Part shown: in pieces, positions 63,457 through 64,000 of the stretch | Numbering within the stretch: position 1 is the first letter of the stretch | Layout: each line of letters starts with the position of its first letter | Source: Cellvibrionaceae bacterium 1162T.S.0a.05 | GTDB taxonomy: Bacteria > Pseudomonadota > Gammaproteobacteria > Pseudomonadales > Cellvibrionaceae | Assembly (NCBI GenBank): GCA_000964245.1 | Contig: LANB01000001.1 | Location: 2,260,392-2,324,391, forward strand | Reading direction: 5' to 3' | DNA: 64,000 nucleotides | Made by a program: the position numbers and the translations under genes | The notes under the pieces: generated by a model | The model's database searches: none | Seen by the model: the letters and a program-made list of their open reading frames with translations, nothing else | What the model was told of the DNA's origin: nothing

Positions 63457-64000
63457 GTGTGATGTCTACGCCTTTGTCGATTCCGGAAATGCGCCGCATT
63501 AAAAATATTCATTTTGTTGGTGTTGGCGGTGCAGGGATGTGTGGTATCGCCGAAGTCTTGCTGAATCAGGGTTATTGTATTTCTGGCTCCGATTTGAAGG
63601 AGTCGGAAACGACCAAGCGTTTAAGCAAGTTAGGTGCGAATGTGCTGATTGGCCATCATGCAACGAACGTCGCGAATGTGGATGTCGTTGTAGTATCGAC
63701 AGCGATCAATATGGCAAACCCTGAAATTATTGAAGCAAAAGCGCAACGTATTCCAATCGTTCGTCGGGCGGAAATGCTCGGTGAATTGATGCGCTTTCGT
63801 CATGGTATCGCAGTCGCAGGGACACATGGAAAAACGACAACAACGAGTTTGGTTGCCAGCATTCTGGCGGAAGGCGGAATGGACCCGACTTTTGTGATTG
63901 GGGGTTTGTTAAATAGTGCGGGCACCAACGCGGCATTGGGAGCAAGTCGTTACATCGTGGCCGAGGCGGATGAAAGTGATGCGTCGTTTTTACATTTGCA
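63453..64000 (+). CDS. murC: UDP-MurNAc--L-alanine ligase MurC, partial at its C-terminus
   Basis: The first amino-acid-adding ligase of peptidoglycan synthesis; about 182 residues are visible before the window ends. It overlaps murG by 4 bases (ATGA). The N-terminal UDP-sugar fold is [21 protein letters not shown], followed by [25 protein letters not shown] and the ATP loop [15 protein letters not shown]. The continuation [13 protein letters not shown] matches the family. Confidence 0.95.
   Translation, partial: MSVMSTPLSIPEMRRIKNIHFVGVGGAGMCGIAEVLLNQGYCISGSDLKESETTKRLSKLGANVLIGHHATNVANVDVVVVSTAINMANPEIIEAKAQRIPIVRRAEMLGELMRFRHGIAVAGTHGKTTTTSLVASILAEGGMDPTFVIGGLLNSAGTNAALGASRYIVAEADESDASFLHL

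Overview
The window reads as chromosomal DNA from a gammaproteobacterium near Cellvibrionales/Pseudomonadales. The reasons are the gene orders hemL-thiE-thiD, clcA-hemJ, argC-(DUF6776)-bactofilin-erpA and rnpB-mraZ-rsmH-ftsL-ftsI-murE-murF-mraY-murD-ftsW-murG-murC, a meso-diaminopimelate type MurE, and a DsbD/LapD/PCu(A)C envelope set. I saw no tRNA, rRNA, CRISPR array, insertion sequence or prophage. The genus is an inference from gene order only.

Region 1 (1-29.6 kb) is an accessory glycan or surface-polymer locus. It holds three glycosyltransferases, a sulfate-activation set (cysQ-cysD-cysNC), a methyltransferase and a DegT-type aminotransferase-like protein. Next comes a tightly overlapped operon: carrier protein, acyl-CoA-dehydrogenase-like flavoprotein, amino acid:carrier-protein ligase (a class II synthetase relative), DUF1839 protein and cytosolic GH2-like protein. 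A membrane acyltransferase follows. A second carrier-protein system runs on the minus strand (ACP, FkbH-type glyceryl transferase/phosphatase, double alpha/beta hydrolase), and a second double hydrolase is divergent from it. A minus-strand operon then reads PrsT-like TPR lipoprotein, lipobox-bearing methyltransferase, ATP-grasp ligase, PrpF-like isomerase and FemAB/GNAT-like transferase. The TPR lipoprotein and the Cys-nucleophile hydrolases recall exosortase A/PEP-CTERM polysaccharide loci, but no exosortase is in the window. Two independent ways of loading a small acid on a phosphopantetheine carrier in one glycan locus is the strongest candidate for an undescribed system.

Region 2 (29.8-49.2 kb) is conserved housekeeping: dsbD, a lipoprotein plus a LapD-like c-di-GMP receptor, PCu(A)C copper chaperone, DUF2333, a TerB-like protein, adenosine kinase, DUF1631, PilZ, heme and thiamine genes, a ClC channel, argC, DUF6776, bactofilin and erpA.

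Region 3 (49.3-64 kb) has the RNase P RNA, a methyltransferase/SRPBCC membrane pair, and the dcw division and peptidoglycan cluster. The cluster is preceded by a long MraZ operator made of in-phase 10-bp GTGG boxes, and murC runs off the window end.

Across the whole window, short degenerate tandem arrays (units of about 13-18 bp, 2-6 copies) recur, mostly at gene edges and sometimes inside coding sequence near N-termini (rsmH, murG).
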